Numbered from the stretch's first letter, positions 51,813 to 61,123 are shown. The stretch is 64,000 bases of DNA from Paenibacillus silvae (GCF_014639235.1 NZ_BMFU01000001.1:310001-374000); one strand, 5' to 3'. Translations and numbers: made by a program. Notes: generated by a model from the letters alone, not told the origin.

Positions 51813-52988
51813 TTAATCAAACAAGCCCGAGGTTGTGCGCTTGAACAGCTTCCACCAGCCTGCTTTACCTACATCCTGCGGAGCCTGGATATCAAATTCC
51901 TTAATGACTTCGTTGCCCTGATAAACGACAAGCTTGCCCACACTTTGTCCGGCTTTGATCGGTGCTTTCAGTTCCTTGGCGACAATAAGCTCATGACGAA
52001 TATCATTCGACTTGGCCCCTTTGCGCATCAGAACACTGTAGTTTTGGGAGGCATTCAGCGGCAGCTCGGCGACATCGCCTTTTTCAATTTTCAGACTGCC
52101 CAGCAAGTCGCCCGCTTTGTAAAGTGCCTTCATTGTGTATTGAGCAAAGGCGTAGTCGAACATTGAAGAAACCTCACTGTTTCGGGTTTTGGTATTCGGC
52201 TCACCCAAAACAACAGCAACGACACGCAGCCCATCCTTCGAGGCGGTAGCCGACAGACAGAATTTTGCTTCCGAGGTGTACCCGGTCTTTAAACCGTCTG
52301 CTCCCTGATAGAAACGTACAAGTTTGTTCGTATTCACAAGCCAGAACGGCTTCTCGGAGTCTTTACGCAGGTAATCCTGATAAGCTCCTGTATATTTGGT
52401 AATGCCTTGATGTTTCAACAACTCACGGCTCATCACCGCAATATCGTGAGCAGAGGAGTAATGATCAGCCACTGGCAGACCGTTCGCATTGGCAAAACGT
52501 GTATCCTTCATGCCCAGCTCCTGCGCACGCTCGTTCATCAGCTGCACAAAGGCCTCCTCCGAGCCGGCCAGCTTCTCTGCCATCGCGACCGATGCATCAT
52601 TGCCAGAGGCCATAGCGATTCCTTTTAACATATCATCCACGGACATCTCTTCACCGGGCTCGAGAAAAATCTGTGAACCGCCCATAGACGCCGCATATTC
52701 ACTCGTTCTCACTTTATCCGTTAACTTGAGCTTGCCTGAATCAATCGCTTCCATCGTAAGCAGCATCGTCATAATCTTCGTAATGCTTGCCGGAGGCAGC
52801 TGATCATGACTGTTTTTCTCATAAATAACGGTGCCCGTGTCCGCATCCATCAAGATGGCAGAGCGTGCCGATGGAGCCAAATCCGCTCCCCCATTAACCT
52901 TGGGTGACTCTTCAGCCAACGCCGGAGCCGCCATTAGAGGCAGCAGCATACAAACGGTCATGAAAGATGCCATTATTCTTTTTCTCAC
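51813..52988 (-). CDS. dacF: Sporulation D-alanyl-D-alanine carboxypeptidase DacF
   Basis: DacF acts in the forespore on spore peptidoglycan cross-linking. The 391-residue protein has a signal peptide (ending PALAEE), then ASITKIMTM, ASGNDASVAM and GLKTGYT motifs and the C-terminal PBP5 domain. The GTG start follows GAGGAGGG. It is immediately upstream of spoIIAA, as in B. subtilis. Confidence 0.94.
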   Translation of the reverse strand: MRKRIMASFMTVCMLLPLMAAPALAEESPKVNGGADLAPSARSAILMDADTGTVIYEKNSHDQLPPASITKIMTMLLTMEAIDSGKLKLTDKVRTSEYAASMGGSQIFLEPGEEMSVDDMLKGIAMASGNDASVAMAEKLAGSEEAFVQLMNERAQELGMKDTRFANANGLPVADHYSSAHDIAVMSRELLKHQGITKYTGAYQDYLRKDSEKPFWLVNTNKLVRFYQGADGLKTGYTSEAKFCLSATASKDGLRVVAVVLGEPNTKTRNSEVSSMFDYAFAQYTMKALYKAGDLLGSLKIEKGDVAELPLNASQNYSVLMRKGAKSNDIRHELIVAKELKAPIKAGQSVGKLVVYQGNEVIKEFDIQAPQDVGKAGWWKLFKRTTSGLFD

Positions 52989-53327
52989 TAGGTTCCCTCC
53001 TCAAATGAAATGCTCGGTGTCTATCCTCGCATGTACTGCTAACCATTGTCGGCCCGTTTGCAGTAAATTATTCCATTCTCAGCAGGTTTTCCCTAACTTT
53101 TTTTATTGAAATAAAAGACATAGCCCATCTTCATTGAAAGTGTCTGGTTATTGAGGCTGGATATTTACCCGATCGGGAAAGGGTATACGCTCATGTAATG
53201 TTTCATTACGGATCGTCTTTTATAGGATTTACCTATGTATGTAATCGTTATTATATATTTCCTCTATGAACAGCACTGATCTATGATGTATATGTCACAA
53301 GTTAAATATTTAAGGAGGGAGAATCCA
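52989..53327. other. Intergenic control region between dacF and the gpx gene
   Basis: No gene is seen. On the minus strand AGGGAAA-N11-ATGGAAT (complement of 53070-53094) is a weaker SigH-like match upstream of dacF. On the plus side, before the peroxidase gene, are two small dyads: GTAATG-TTT-CATTAC (53195-53209) and ATAGG-ATTTA-CCTAT (53222-53236), possible operators. No clear SigA promoter was found. Confidence 0.4.
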
Positions 53328-53879
53328 ATGTCTTTTTTTGATATGAATATTCATTTCATCGATGGCAGCCCAGCTGATTTAACAATGTACCGAGGCAAAG
53401 TACTGCTTGTTGTTAATACAGCCAGTAAGTGCAGCTATGCTCGTCAATTTACGACTCTGCAACAGCTGTACGATAAATACCAGCATTATGGTTTTGAAAT
53501 TCTTGCTTTTCCTTGCAACCAGTTTAATGAGAAGGAACCCGGGCACAATGCCGAAGTGAAAGCAAATTGTGAAAATCTGTTTAAGCTGACATTCCCGTTA
53601 TTTGAAAAAATAGAAGTTAGAGGGTTAAACGTCCACCCGATCTTTGAATTCTTGACAGCACAAGCACCCTTTCCAGGTTTTGATACTGAAACGGAAAGCG
53701 GAGAGTGGATGGATCGTTTTTTGAAGGAGAAATACCCTGATATTTACGAGGGAGACGGGATCAAATGGAACTTTACGAAGTTTTTGGTTGATCAGAGCGG
53801 GCAGGTGTGCGGAAGATATGAGACAACGACTGAACCCATGGAAATAGAGCATATGATCCGATCCTTGCTTTCAATCTGA
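53328..53879 (+). CDS. Glutathione peroxidase family protein
   Basis: The 183-residue thioredoxin-fold peroxidase has the Cys version of the active site, NTASKCSYARQFTTL, then FPCNQFNEKEPG and KWNFTKFLVD, with Gln and Trp of the catalytic tetrad. It is about 20 residues longer than typical, with an insertion before the KWNFTKF motif. In Firmicutes such enzymes usually use thioredoxin. AAGGAGGGAG precedes the ATG. It is one of the few plus-strand genes here. Confidence 0.88.
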   Translation: MSFFDMNIHFIDGSPADLTMYRGKVLLVVNTASKCSYARQFTTLQQLYDKYQHYGFEILAFPCNQFNEKEPGHNAEVKANCENLFKLTFPLFEKIEVRGLNVHPIFEFLTAQAPFPGFDTETESGEWMDRFLKEKYPDIYEGDGIKWNFTKFLVDQSGQVCGRYETTTEPMEIEHMIRSLLSI

Positions 53880-53937
53880 TTGAAGAAGAAAACAACGTAC
53901 ACGCATGTACACAATATCCTTACCCCCTGGTTATCAC

Positions 53938-53989
53938 TAAAAAAGGGAACAAATCATGGAGGTTACCCCCTTCCCTGATTTGTTCCCTG
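53938..53989 (-). terminator. Terminator of the purine nucleoside phosphorylase gene
   Basis: A perfect 13-bp inverted repeat AGGGAACAAATCA/TGATTTGTTCCCT is followed by TTTTT on the minus strand. Confidence 0.85.
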
Positions 53990-54021
53990 TCCAATTCAAA
54001 CTTTCCTCTCTCTTTTCAATA

Positions 54022-54846
54022 TTACATCTTCGGAATAACAGCCAGTACAAGCGCAAGGAAAGCTTCGCGAACACGTTCCGTAGTTTCCATCACTTCGTCA
54101 TGTGACAGTGGCTGATCCAGTATGCCGGCAGCCATGTTGCTGATACAGGAAATGCCCAGCACTTCGAGACCCGCATGACGAGCTACAATGACCTCGGAAA
54201 CAGTAGACATGCCCACCGCATCTGCACCCAGCGTACGAAGCATTTTAATCTCAGCTGGTGTTTCATAGTTTGGCCCGAGCATACCTGCATATACACCCTC
54301 CTGCACCTTGAAGCCCTGCGCAGCTGCCGTATCCTTCGCAAGCGCACGCAAGCGGCGGCTGTAGGCTTCAGACAAGTCAGGGAAGCGTACACCAAGCGCG
54401 GCATCATTCGGTCCGATTAACGGGTTTCTGCCCGTCAGGTTCAGGTGATCGGAGATTAGCATCAAATCTCCCGCTTCATAGGATGTATTAACACCGCCAG
54501 CCGCATTAGTTACCAGCAGGCTGCTTACACCCAGCGCTTTCATGACACGAACCGGGAACGCTGTCAGCTCCGGGCCATATCCTTCGTACATATGAAAACG
54601 GCCTTTCATCATTACAACGGGACGGCCCTGAATCGTGCCAATCAGCAGCTCGCCTTCATGTCCTTCTACAGTAGACACCGGGAAATGCGGAATGTCCTGG
54701 TAAGCAATGCTCACACCATCTTCAATCAGCTCGGCAAGCACGCCGAGACCTGATCCGAGAATCAAGCCAACTTCCGGCTTGATCGAGCTTTTACTCTGAA
54801 TATAAGTTGCCGCTTCTGTAATCATCTGTTGGTTTAAAGCTGTCAT
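54022..54846 (-). CDS. punA: Purine nucleoside phosphorylase
   Basis: It phosphorolyses guanosine and inosine-type nucleosides. The 274-residue trimeric-type protein has LGSGLGVLA, VEGHEGELLIG, TNAAGGVNTSYEAGDLM and MSTVSEVIVARHAGL. The ATG MTALNQQ follows AAGGAGG. It lies between xerD and dacF as in B. subtilis, but phosphopentomutase drm is missing from the position beside it. Confidence 0.95.
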   Translation of the reverse strand: MTALNQQMITEAATYIQSKSSIKPEVGLILGSGLGVLAELIEDGVSIAYQDIPHFPVSTVEGHEGELLIGTIQGRPVVMMKGRFHMYEGYGPELTAFPVRVMKALGVSSLLVTNAAGGVNTSYEAGDLMLISDHLNLTGRNPLIGPNDAALGVRFPDLSEAYSRRLRALAKDTAAAQGFKVQEGVYAGMLGPNYETPAEIKMLRTLGADAVGMSTVSEVIVARHAGLEVLGISCISNMAAGILDQPLSHDEVMETTERVREAFLALVLAVIPKM

Positions 54847-55042
54847 AAGATGTAGTTCCTCCTTGAGTAAAAACGATCCGTTTATGAGCAGCGGCTGCAT
54901 CACCTGTACCCGGTCTTGGGAAGTCCAGTATTCATAACATGCAGCTGCCTATGTATAACGGCGTTTGGTTGGGTTCGAATTTATTTTACCCTAAAATGTT
55001 CCATCACTCCGCTGTCCAATTGTGAAGAATATACGGCAAAAG

Positions 55043-55933
55043 CTATTTTGCCCGCGGATGGTGGGTTTCATAAATTTCCTTCATCGTTTTGCGCCCATGC
55101 TGGCTGTATTGCTGTCCGGGCTGCTCGACATGCCCCAGCATGTCCTGCACTGCACGCGTGTCTGCTCCGCTTGCGATCAAATGAGCTGCAAAGGAATGGC
55201 GCAGCGTATGCGGCGTAATCTCACCCGAAATGCCCGCATCCACTGCTGCTTTTTTCAGCAGCTTCCAGAATCCTTGGCGGGTTAATCGTCTGCCGGACAC
55301 GTTTACAAACAGCGCCTGCTCGTCCAATCCGCCCTTGAGCATTTGCTCCCGATACTGATTGATATATACACTGGCCCAGTGAGCAGCAGGAGCACCGATC
55401 GGAAGAATACGTTCTTTCCCTGCCCCGCCGCACCTTATGAAACGCATCCCGAGCTGCACATCGCGAACATCAAGCGCAATGAGCTCCGACACCCGTATGC
55501 CTGTGGCATATAACAGCTCCAGCATCGCCCGATCTCGTACCCCATGCGGCGAATTGACGTCAGGAGCGGCAAGCAGTAATTCGATCTCTTCCACGGTCAG
55601 CACTTGAGGTGGCGTTTTGTCAGCCTTGGGTGCCTCGACATCAAACGTAGGGTCTTGAATAATCTCTCCACGCCGCATCAAAAAATGAAAGTACGAGCGC
55701 AGCGATACGATGCTGCGGGCAATCGTTGCATTTGCACGGCCATCCTGCTTGAGCTGGCCGACAAACAAAACAACATGTGTACGTCTTACCTCGCTCGCTT
55801 CACGGATGCTGTATTCCTTTCTCACAAATTCCACGAACTTGTCCACATCTCGGAGATACGATTCCAGCGTGCTGCTGGACATCCCCTTATCTTCTTCCAG
55901 GTATAACGCATAGGCGTGTATGGTCTGATTCAT
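55043..55933 (-). CDS. xerD: Tyrosine recombinase XerD
   Basis: XerD resolves chromosome dimers at dif. The 296-residue protein has the N-terminal SAM-like domain and catalytic residues Arg in ATGIRVSEL, Lys in GAGKERI, HTLRHSFA and GHVE. The nucleophile region reads QQYSQHG, in place of the usual STTQIYTHV-type motif, one residue shorter from GH to Tyr; the Tyr itself is kept. See findings. ATG set eight bases after GAGGAG. Confidence 0.9.
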   Translation of the reverse strand: MNQTIHAYALYLEEDKGMSSSTLESYLRDVDKFVEFVRKEYSIREASEVRRTHVVLFVGQLKQDGRANATIARSIVSLRSYFHFLMRRGEIIQDPTFDVEAPKADKTPPQVLTVEEIELLLAAPDVNSPHGVRDRAMLELLYATGIRVSELIALDVRDVQLGMRFIRCGGAGKERILPIGAPAAHWASVYINQYREQMLKGGLDEQALFVNVSGRRLTRQGFWKLLKKAAVDAGISGEITPHTLRHSFAAHLIASGADTRAVQDMLGHVEQPGQQYSQHGRKTMKEIYETHHPRAK

Positions 55934-56033
55934 GTTCAACACTCCTCATCTGACAGCAATGCCAACAGGTTGACTGCTGCTTCCGTATTTGCATCCCTGG
56001 CTGCCGCACAGCTCTTCATATGCTGACTGACAG

Positions 56034-56276
56034 CTATTCCCCGTACCAATAGAAGAGTCGGAGCCGCTCGGCCATCGTAGGACGTGCTTCTCCAATGCCT
56101 GACCAATCCGTTTCCTGAAATACCTTGACCGCGTTGCCGGTTGGAATCTGATACTGATCCACAGGTGAGATCCAGCCGTTAAACAGATCAAGCACGTGAT
56201 AGAACAAATATACAAGCGCTACGAAAAATATAATAAAACGTATAAAACGGAGCCCTCTCCGTACAGATATAATCAT
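56034..56276 (-). CDS. YqzK-like DUF4227 membrane protein
   Basis: The 80-residue protein starts MIISVRRGLRFIRFIIFF, has one membrane helix and ends in an amphipathic segment (TMAERLRLFYWYGE). It lies between fur and xerD, as yqzK in B. subtilis. GAAGGGG precedes the ATG. Function unknown. Confidence 0.78.
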   Translation of the reverse strand: MIISVRRGLRFIRFIIFFVALVYLFYHVLDLFNGWISPVDQYQIPTGNAVKVFQETDWSGIGEARPTMAERLRLFYWYGE

Positions 56277-56385
56277 CGAACTGTCCCCTTCCGTGTTCAA
56301 GTCCAGTATGGCCCTTGAAACAGGGTATGTCCTTACACAGAGGATTATACCTGGGTGAGAAGAACCTCACACGAGGTACGGGACC

Positions 56386-56424
56386 AAAAAAGCTCCCCCG
56401 TCAAAACCGCCGGTGAGAGCTCGA
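56386..56424 (-). terminator. Terminator of fur
   Basis: GAGCTCTCACCG pairs with CGGGGGAGCT (with wobble pairs), then TTTTTTGG on the minus strand. Confidence 0.75.
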
Positions 56425-56436
56425 AGATAGGCTATG

Positions 56437-56904
56437 TTATTCTTCATCTTTGGGCTTTTGTTCATTTTTAGCTTTGCAACGATAACAAATTCCATGAAAG
56501 TCCAGTCGGTGATCTACAACCGAAAAGTTAAATTCCCGCTCCAGTCGTTCTTCAAGCGGTCCAAGCCAGTCCTCACGTATTTCATCCATACTTCCGCATT
56601 GCACGCAGATTAAGTGATGATGGTGATGCTTGGATGTATCTCCGCGCAGATCATAACGCGCTACACCGTCGCCGAAGTTGATTTTCTCTACAACATGCAG
56701 CTCACTCAGCAGTTCGAGGGTACGGTACACGGTTGCCAGACCGATTTCGGGAGCCTTTTCTTTAACGAGCATGAATACGTCCTCTGCGCTCAGATGATCT
56801 TCTTCATTCTCCAAAAGGACTCTGACGGTGGCTTCCCGCTGGGGCGTTAATTTATAACCTTGGGACTGTAGTTGCTGCTTAATTTTATCGATCCGTGCTT
56901 CCAT
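56437..56904 (-). CDS. fur: Ferric uptake regulator Fur
   Basis: Fur represses iron-uptake genes with Fe2+. The 155-residue protein has the winged-helix (TPQREATVRVLLENEEDHLSA; GLATVYRTLELLSEL), the metal-binding HHHHHLICVQCGS and a second zinc pair CYRCKA. Residue pattern fits Fur rather than PerR or Zur, supported by its place next to spoIIM and xerD. Confidence 0.93.
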   Translation of the reverse strand: MEARIDKIKQQLQSQGYKLTPQREATVRVLLENEEDHLSAEDVFMLVKEKAPEIGLATVYRTLELLSELHVVEKINFGDGVARYDLRGDTSKHHHHHLICVQCGSMDEIREDWLGPLEERLEREFNFSVVDHRLDFHGICYRCKAKNEQKPKDEE

Positions 56905-57012
56905 TTTCTCCCTCCCCCTAGGAAATCACTGCACACTGCAACTTAACCCACTCTTTTCATTATAGGGGGAGTTCAATATTAAAGTCAACATTTTAGACCA
57001 TTGCAGAACAAC

Positions 57013-57642
57013 CTAAACGGGAAGCAGCATCGGAGTCACCCAGCGCATCATTGCAGGCGTAACCAACGTTTCAAAAGACGCAACGCCAAGCAGCAGCAAC
57101 GCCATGACCACTGTCAAAATAACGTAGGAAGCAAACGGCCTTTGGCGACTTGGTGCACGATGCATTAATACCCGATTACGAATGATATATAACGAGAACG
57201 TCATGGCAGCCACACTGCAGATAAGCAGAATAGGAATGACAAACAGATTATGCGGTGCCACCGACACAAGTGCAAATAACAGCCCTTTCCATGAATACTG
57301 TCCCACGAGGTAACCTACCGTAAAACCGATCAGCACCCCTTTCAAAAAATCGAGCACCAGTATGCCCGGTAAGCCGACAACGGACAAGCCAAGAATAAAG
57401 ATCAGCCCGACCCATTTAAGATGAAGCATGGCGATATCCCAGTAGGTCCCGGTATCCACGCCTTGGGAGCTATGCTGCACAGTCATGAAGAAGTTGCCCA
57501 AATATCCTTCAAGATCCTGCCGCTGCTCCAGGGACAGGGCGTTGACCATTAATGCGCCAAAGATAACACCGACCAGAAACAACACAGCGACGAATACATA
57601 TAACGAGGTTTGTCCTTTAAACGTAAAATAGGAAGAGCGCAT
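57013..57642 (-). CDS. spoIIM: Stage II sporulation protein M
   Basis: SpoIIM is a membrane subunit of the SpoIIDMP machine that thins the septum and drives forespore engulfment. The 209-residue protein has five hydrophobic helices, including GLIFILGLSVVGLPGILVLDFLKGVLIGF (two helices) and APHNLFVIPILLICSVAA. Adjacent to fur, as in B. subtilis. Confidence 0.94.
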   Translation of the reverse strand: MRSSYFTFKGQTSLYVFVAVLFLVGVIFGALMVNALSLEQRQDLEGYLGNFFMTVQHSSQGVDTGTYWDIAMLHLKWVGLIFILGLSVVGLPGILVLDFLKGVLIGFTVGYLVGQYSWKGLLFALVSVAPHNLFVIPILLICSVAAMTFSLYIIRNRVLMHRAPSRQRPFASYVILTVVMALLLLGVASFETLVTPAMMRWVTPMLLPV

Positions 57643-57763
57643 TCAGGTAGAGTCCCCTTTCCGGTAATGCTGCTGCAAGGATTCACTACGATCTCATCAT
57701 CCTTATAGTTCAGCTTATGAACCGGGACTCGCCTGTATGACATCTTGTCCGTTTGGTAGTTCT

Positions 57764-58981
57764 CTAGTTCCTCTGTACATCTGTTGCAACTCTTCCATAC
57801 GTACCGCCGCCTCCGGAGGAGAGCACTAGCTTCCCTTCCCGCGCAGCAACAATCAGCTCTGCGAGCACCGGACCAACCACCTCAGCCAGCTGTGCTTCCT
57901 CCGTACGATGCAATACTGCCATCTCTTTGCCAAAACGATCCAGCAGCTGACGCAGCTTGGCTTTTCCAAGCCCCGGAATGAATTCCAGTGGAACCTGGTA
58001 GTGATAAGGCGGTCTCCCTGCGGGAAGCTCCGGCTGATCGCGATCTGCAATAGCAAGGATCCGATCAAGTACTCCTTGAACCAGCTTCTGGCTGCCGCAC
58101 AGCGGACAACGCTCCGCTGACAGGTCCTTCTCATCCATAACGCTGCCACATGCTGCACAATAGGTCCGATGATACTTCCCAAGCCTCGGATTCAAGCCGT
58201 AATTGGCAGCAATCCGTCTTCCTTCTTTTCCTTGCAGTGCCTTAGCAAATTCATCAAAGGAAGCATTCGCAAGCTGGAGTTCATTATATTCACGTCCGAT
58301 TTTACCCAGTGAGTGGGCATCCGAATTGGTCAGAAATGGAACCTGATCCAGCTCCCGAATGTAACTGGCCATGGACGAATCCGAGCTGAGTCCCAGCTCA
58401 ATCGCATCTACAAGGCGGGTATCCAGCACTTCTTCCATACGAGGAGCTGTGCTGCCGTAAATGCCTTTGTGCGGTGTGAACACATGAGCAGGTACAATGA
58501 GCCCGCCGCGTGCCTTGATCTCCGCTTGCATCTCCTTGGCAGGGACGTAGACCCGCTGGGAGCTTAGGTTTACATTTTTCATATACTGTGTCATCCAGGC
58601 GGTAAAGGACTTCATTGTGCTCAGATCACGAAAATAGGCCAGCATGTGAAATTCGCGCATTTGGGGCTCGCGCAGCTCAATCTCTGTACCAAGCAGAATC
58701 GTTGTATCCTGATAAGCAATGCCCCCGCCCTCAATCTCGGCCATCGTACCATTCTCCAGCAGTTCATCAATATCTCGCTGCACCACAGGTGAATGACAAT
58801 CAATGACACCCAGCAATTGAATGCCTTTGCGATGAGCGGCCTCCCGGGCAATGTTCTCAAAGGTCAGATCACGGCTGCCGCTGATTTTAACCGCTTCACC
58901 GCGGGAAGTACGTCCGATGTGGATGTGCAGGTCTGCATAACAGGGCTGCCACAGCGCCGTTGTTCCCGTGTCCTTTGCCAT
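57764..58981 (-). CDS. Endonuclease Q-like protein
   Basis: EndoQ cleaves DNA 5' of deaminated bases. The 405-residue protein has the PHP metallo-nuclease domain (ADLHIHIG, DCHSP, TNSDAHS), a zinc ribbon (CAACGSVMDEKDLSAERCPLCG, four Cys) near residue 285, and a helix-hairpin-helix region (FIPGLGKAKLRQLLDRFG). It starts two bases after the nudF stop, with AGGAC/TGAGG sites upstream. Confidence 0.88.
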   Translation of the reverse strand: MAKDTGTTALWQPCYADLHIHIGRTSRGEAVKISGSRDLTFENIAREAAHRKGIQLLGVIDCHSPVVQRDIDELLENGTMAEIEGGGIAYQDTTILLGTEIELREPQMREFHMLAYFRDLSTMKSFTAWMTQYMKNVNLSSQRVYVPAKEMQAEIKARGGLIVPAHVFTPHKGIYGSTAPRMEEVLDTRLVDAIELGLSSDSSMASYIRELDQVPFLTNSDAHSLGKIGREYNELQLANASFDEFAKALQGKEGRRIAANYGLNPRLGKYHRTYCAACGSVMDEKDLSAERCPLCGSQKLVQGVLDRILAIADRDQPELPAGRPPYHYQVPLEFIPGLGKAKLRQLLDRFGKEMAVLHRTEEAQLAEVVGPVLAELIVAAREGKLVLSSGGGGTYGRVATDVQRN

Positions 58982-58983
58982 CC

Positions 58984-59577
58984 TCAAAACCGTCCTGTCG
59001 TTCTGTAAATATCCCACGCATACACGGCCATCATCGTCTTGGCGTCACTAATCCGGTTTTCATCCATCAGCTTATAGGCTTCCTCCAGCGTAATCTCCGA
59101 TACTTCGAGAAACTCGTCCTCGTCCAGTGCCATATCTCCAGCTTCCAGCTCTTCGGCGATGTACAGATGAATAATCTCGTCTGCAAAGCCCGGTGAGGTG
59201 TAAAAGGAACGCAAATGGCGCAGCGATCGGGCGGTATACCCCGTCTCTTCCTTCAGCTCACGTGCAGCTGCAATCTCTGGCTGCTCTCCAGGGTCCAGCT
59301 TGCCTGCAGGAATTTCGACCTCGGTACGTCCCATCGCCTGACGGTATTGATCCACAACCAGCATTCGGTCTCCCTTCAGTGCCAGCACCGCTACTGCTCC
59401 CGGATGTTTGATGATCTCCCGGGTAGCTGTCTGCCCATTGGGCAGCTTGACCGTATCGACTTGAAGTGAAATTACCTTTCCTTCAAAGATCGGCTGTGTC
59501 GATATCGTCACTTCATCAAGCTTCGGATTCGCCTGCTGCTTGGCATAGATTGTTTCAGCAGATGTTCTGGATTTCAT
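58984..59577 (-). CDS. nudF: ADP-ribose pyrophosphatase (Nudix)
   Basis: The 197-residue protein has a complete Nudix box starting GKLDPGEQPE and ending RELKEETGY, preceded by REIIKHPGAVAVL, and FYTSPGFADEIIHL after it, as in B. subtilis NudF. The ATG MKSRTSAE was chosen with GGAG upstream. It is divergent from mciZ and 2 bp before the EndoQ-like gene. Confidence 0.93.
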   Translation of the reverse strand: MKSRTSAETIYAKQQANPKLDEVTISTQPIFEGKVISLQVDTVKLPNGQTATREIIKHPGAVAVLALKGDRMLVVDQYRQAMGRTEVEIPAGKLDPGEQPEIAAARELKEETGYTARSLRHLRSFYTSPGFADEIIHLYIAEELEAGDMALDEDEFLEVSEITLEEAYKLMDENRISDAKTMMAVYAWDIYRTTGRF

Positions 59578-59642
59578 GTGTACTTCAGCTCCGTTTCTAT
59601 TGGTGGTGAGTGTAAAAAATATGTTCAATTGAACTGTGATGT

Positions 59643-59669
59643 ATAAAATATTGTTTTTGGGCATATGGT
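59643..59669 (+). promoter_or_regulatory. Candidate SigE promoter of mciZ
   Basis: ATAAA (59643-59647), 14 bp, then CATATGGT (59662-59669), a fair SigE-like match. mciZ is mother-cell expressed in B. subtilis. Motif-only evidence. Confidence 0.35.
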
Positions 59670-59740
59670 GAGCCTATAGGAAACTAACCGCGCTTTTCTA
59701 AAAGCAAACACAATGGTTAGTCACAAGGGGGACGATTTTG

Positions 59741-59878
59741 ATGAAAAGTTATCTTACACCTCAGTCGGCGCATGTTGTTGGACAGGCCAGACAAGTACAG
59801 CTCATTCTCAGGCAGTGGATACGCGAATGGGGCCCTGACACCAAATTAAGCGAGATGCTTGCTGGACGCAAGTCTTAA
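59741..59878 (+). CDS. mciZ: Z-ring formation inhibitor MciZ
   Basis: MciZ caps FtsZ filaments and blocks cell division in the sporulating mother cell. This 45-residue ORF (starts MKSYLTPQSAHVVGQ) has the family layout: short strand HVVGQA, a helix QVQLILRQWIREW and a C-terminal helical tail. AAGGGGGA precedes the ATG. It is on the plus strand opposite nudF, in the nudF/spoIIM neighbourhood where mciZ is found in Bacillus, and has its own terminator. Confidence 0.85.
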   Translation: MKSYLTPQSAHVVGQARQVQLILRQWIREWGPDTKLSEMLAGRKS

Positions 59879-59895
59879 CGACAACCGTTGTTCAA

Positions 59896-59941
59896 AAGTC
59901 CGAACCCGGCCTACACCGAATTCGGACTTCTTTGCTTTTTT
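59896..59941 (+). terminator. Terminator of mciZ
   Basis: AAGTCCGAA pairs with TTCGGACTT across 16 nt, followed by CTTTGCTTTTTTC on the plus strand. Confidence 0.8.
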
Positions 59942-59992
59942 CAATCGACGCTACGGTTACATCGTCAAATATACAATCATTTACCCGATCGC

Positions 59993-61123
59993 TTACTTTC
60001 CTTTTGCCGTTTCCTGCACAATCGCGATAACGACTTGGGACAGCTTCACAATATCCGCCGCTCGAATGCGCTCTTTGGTTGTATGAATATCTTCATACCC
60101 TACCGCAAGGTTCACTGTCGGAATGCCGAATCCGTTAAAAATGTTCGCATCACTGCCGCCGCCAGAAGCAAATGTGCTCGTTTCAAGGCCAAGGCTGCGG
60201 ATAGCCCGCTGTGCAAGCTGTACCACCTCATGATCATCATGGAAGCCAAATGCAGGGTATTTAATCTCACTGCGGAATTCTGCTGTTGCACCGAATTTAC
60301 GGCATGTGGTCTCCAGGGCTTCACGCATTTCGGCAATCTGTTGTTCGATCTTTTCCTGCACAATGCTGCGCGCTTCCGCATCGATCTGCACAAAATCACA
60401 GACCACGTTCAGCGCAGAGCCACCTTGGAATTTACCAATATTTGCCGTCGTTTCATCATCAATGCGTCCAAGCTTCATCGCTGCAATCGCTTTGGCCGCA
60501 ACCTGGATCGCACTGATTCCATCTTCGGGATTCACACCGGCATGTGCTGACTTGCCATAGATGTTCATCTGAATTTCCGCTCTTGCTGGAGCAGCCACAC
60601 AGATCGTACCCACCGCTCCGTTGGAGTCCAGTGCATAACCAAAAGCAGCATCAATGTCCTTTGGATTCATCGCACGAGCACCGACAAGGCCAGATTCTTC
60701 CCCGACTGTAATCACGAACTGGATTTTGCCATGCGGGATGTTATTTTCCTGAATGACACGAATCGCTTCAAACAGAGCTGCAATGCCCGCCTTGTCATCC
60801 GCACCCAGAATCGTTGTGCCATCACTGCGAATCCATCCGTCCTCGCCAAGCTCCGGTTTAATTCCTTGTCCAGGAGTTACCGTGTCCATATGACACGTGA
60901 AGAGCATCGGCTCCACATTTTCCACACCTGAAGCTTCCAGTGTAACGACAAGATTGCCCGCACCGTGACCCGTCTGGTTCATCGTATCGTCCTCATAGAC
61001 GTGGAGGCCCAGACCCTCAAATTGTTCTTTTAACACCTTGGATATGTTCTGTTCGTTTTTTGTTTCGCTATCAATCTGCACCAGCTCCATAAACTGCTGA
61101 ATAACACGTTGCTCATTAATCAT
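59993..61123 (-). CDS. M20-family peptidase, PepT-like (YqjE-like)
   Basis: The 376-residue zinc peptidase has the metal and catalytic sites CHMDTVTPG, LGADDKAG and GEESGLVGA, then DSNGAVG, a dimerisation lid domain (about 180-290), SGGGSDANIFNGFGIPTV and a final HTTKERI. These match the tripeptidase T-like YqjE group. GGGAGGA precedes the ATG. Confidence 0.9.
   Translation of the reverse strand: MINEQRVIQQFMELVQIDSETKNEQNISKVLKEQFEGLGLHVYEDDTMNQTGHGAGNLVVTLEASGVENVEPMLFTCHMDTVTPGQGIKPELGEDGWIRSDGTTILGADDKAGIAALFEAIRVIQENNIPHGKIQFVITVGEESGLVGARAMNPKDIDAAFGYALDSNGAVGTICVAAPARAEIQMNIYGKSAHAGVNPEDGISAIQVAAKAIAAMKLGRIDDETTANIGKFQGGSALNVVCDFVQIDAEARSIVQEKIEQQIAEMREALETTCRKFGATAEFRSEIKYPAFGFHDDHEVVQLAQRAIRSLGLETSTFASGGGSDANIFNGFGIPTVNLAVGYEDIHTTKERIRAADIVKLSQVVIAIVQETAKGK

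Noticed and set aside
55043..55933. The xerD-like recombinase as a phage or ICE integrase
   Set aside because: Its neighbours (yqzK-like, fur, punA) and length match chromosomal XerD; no phage genes are present.
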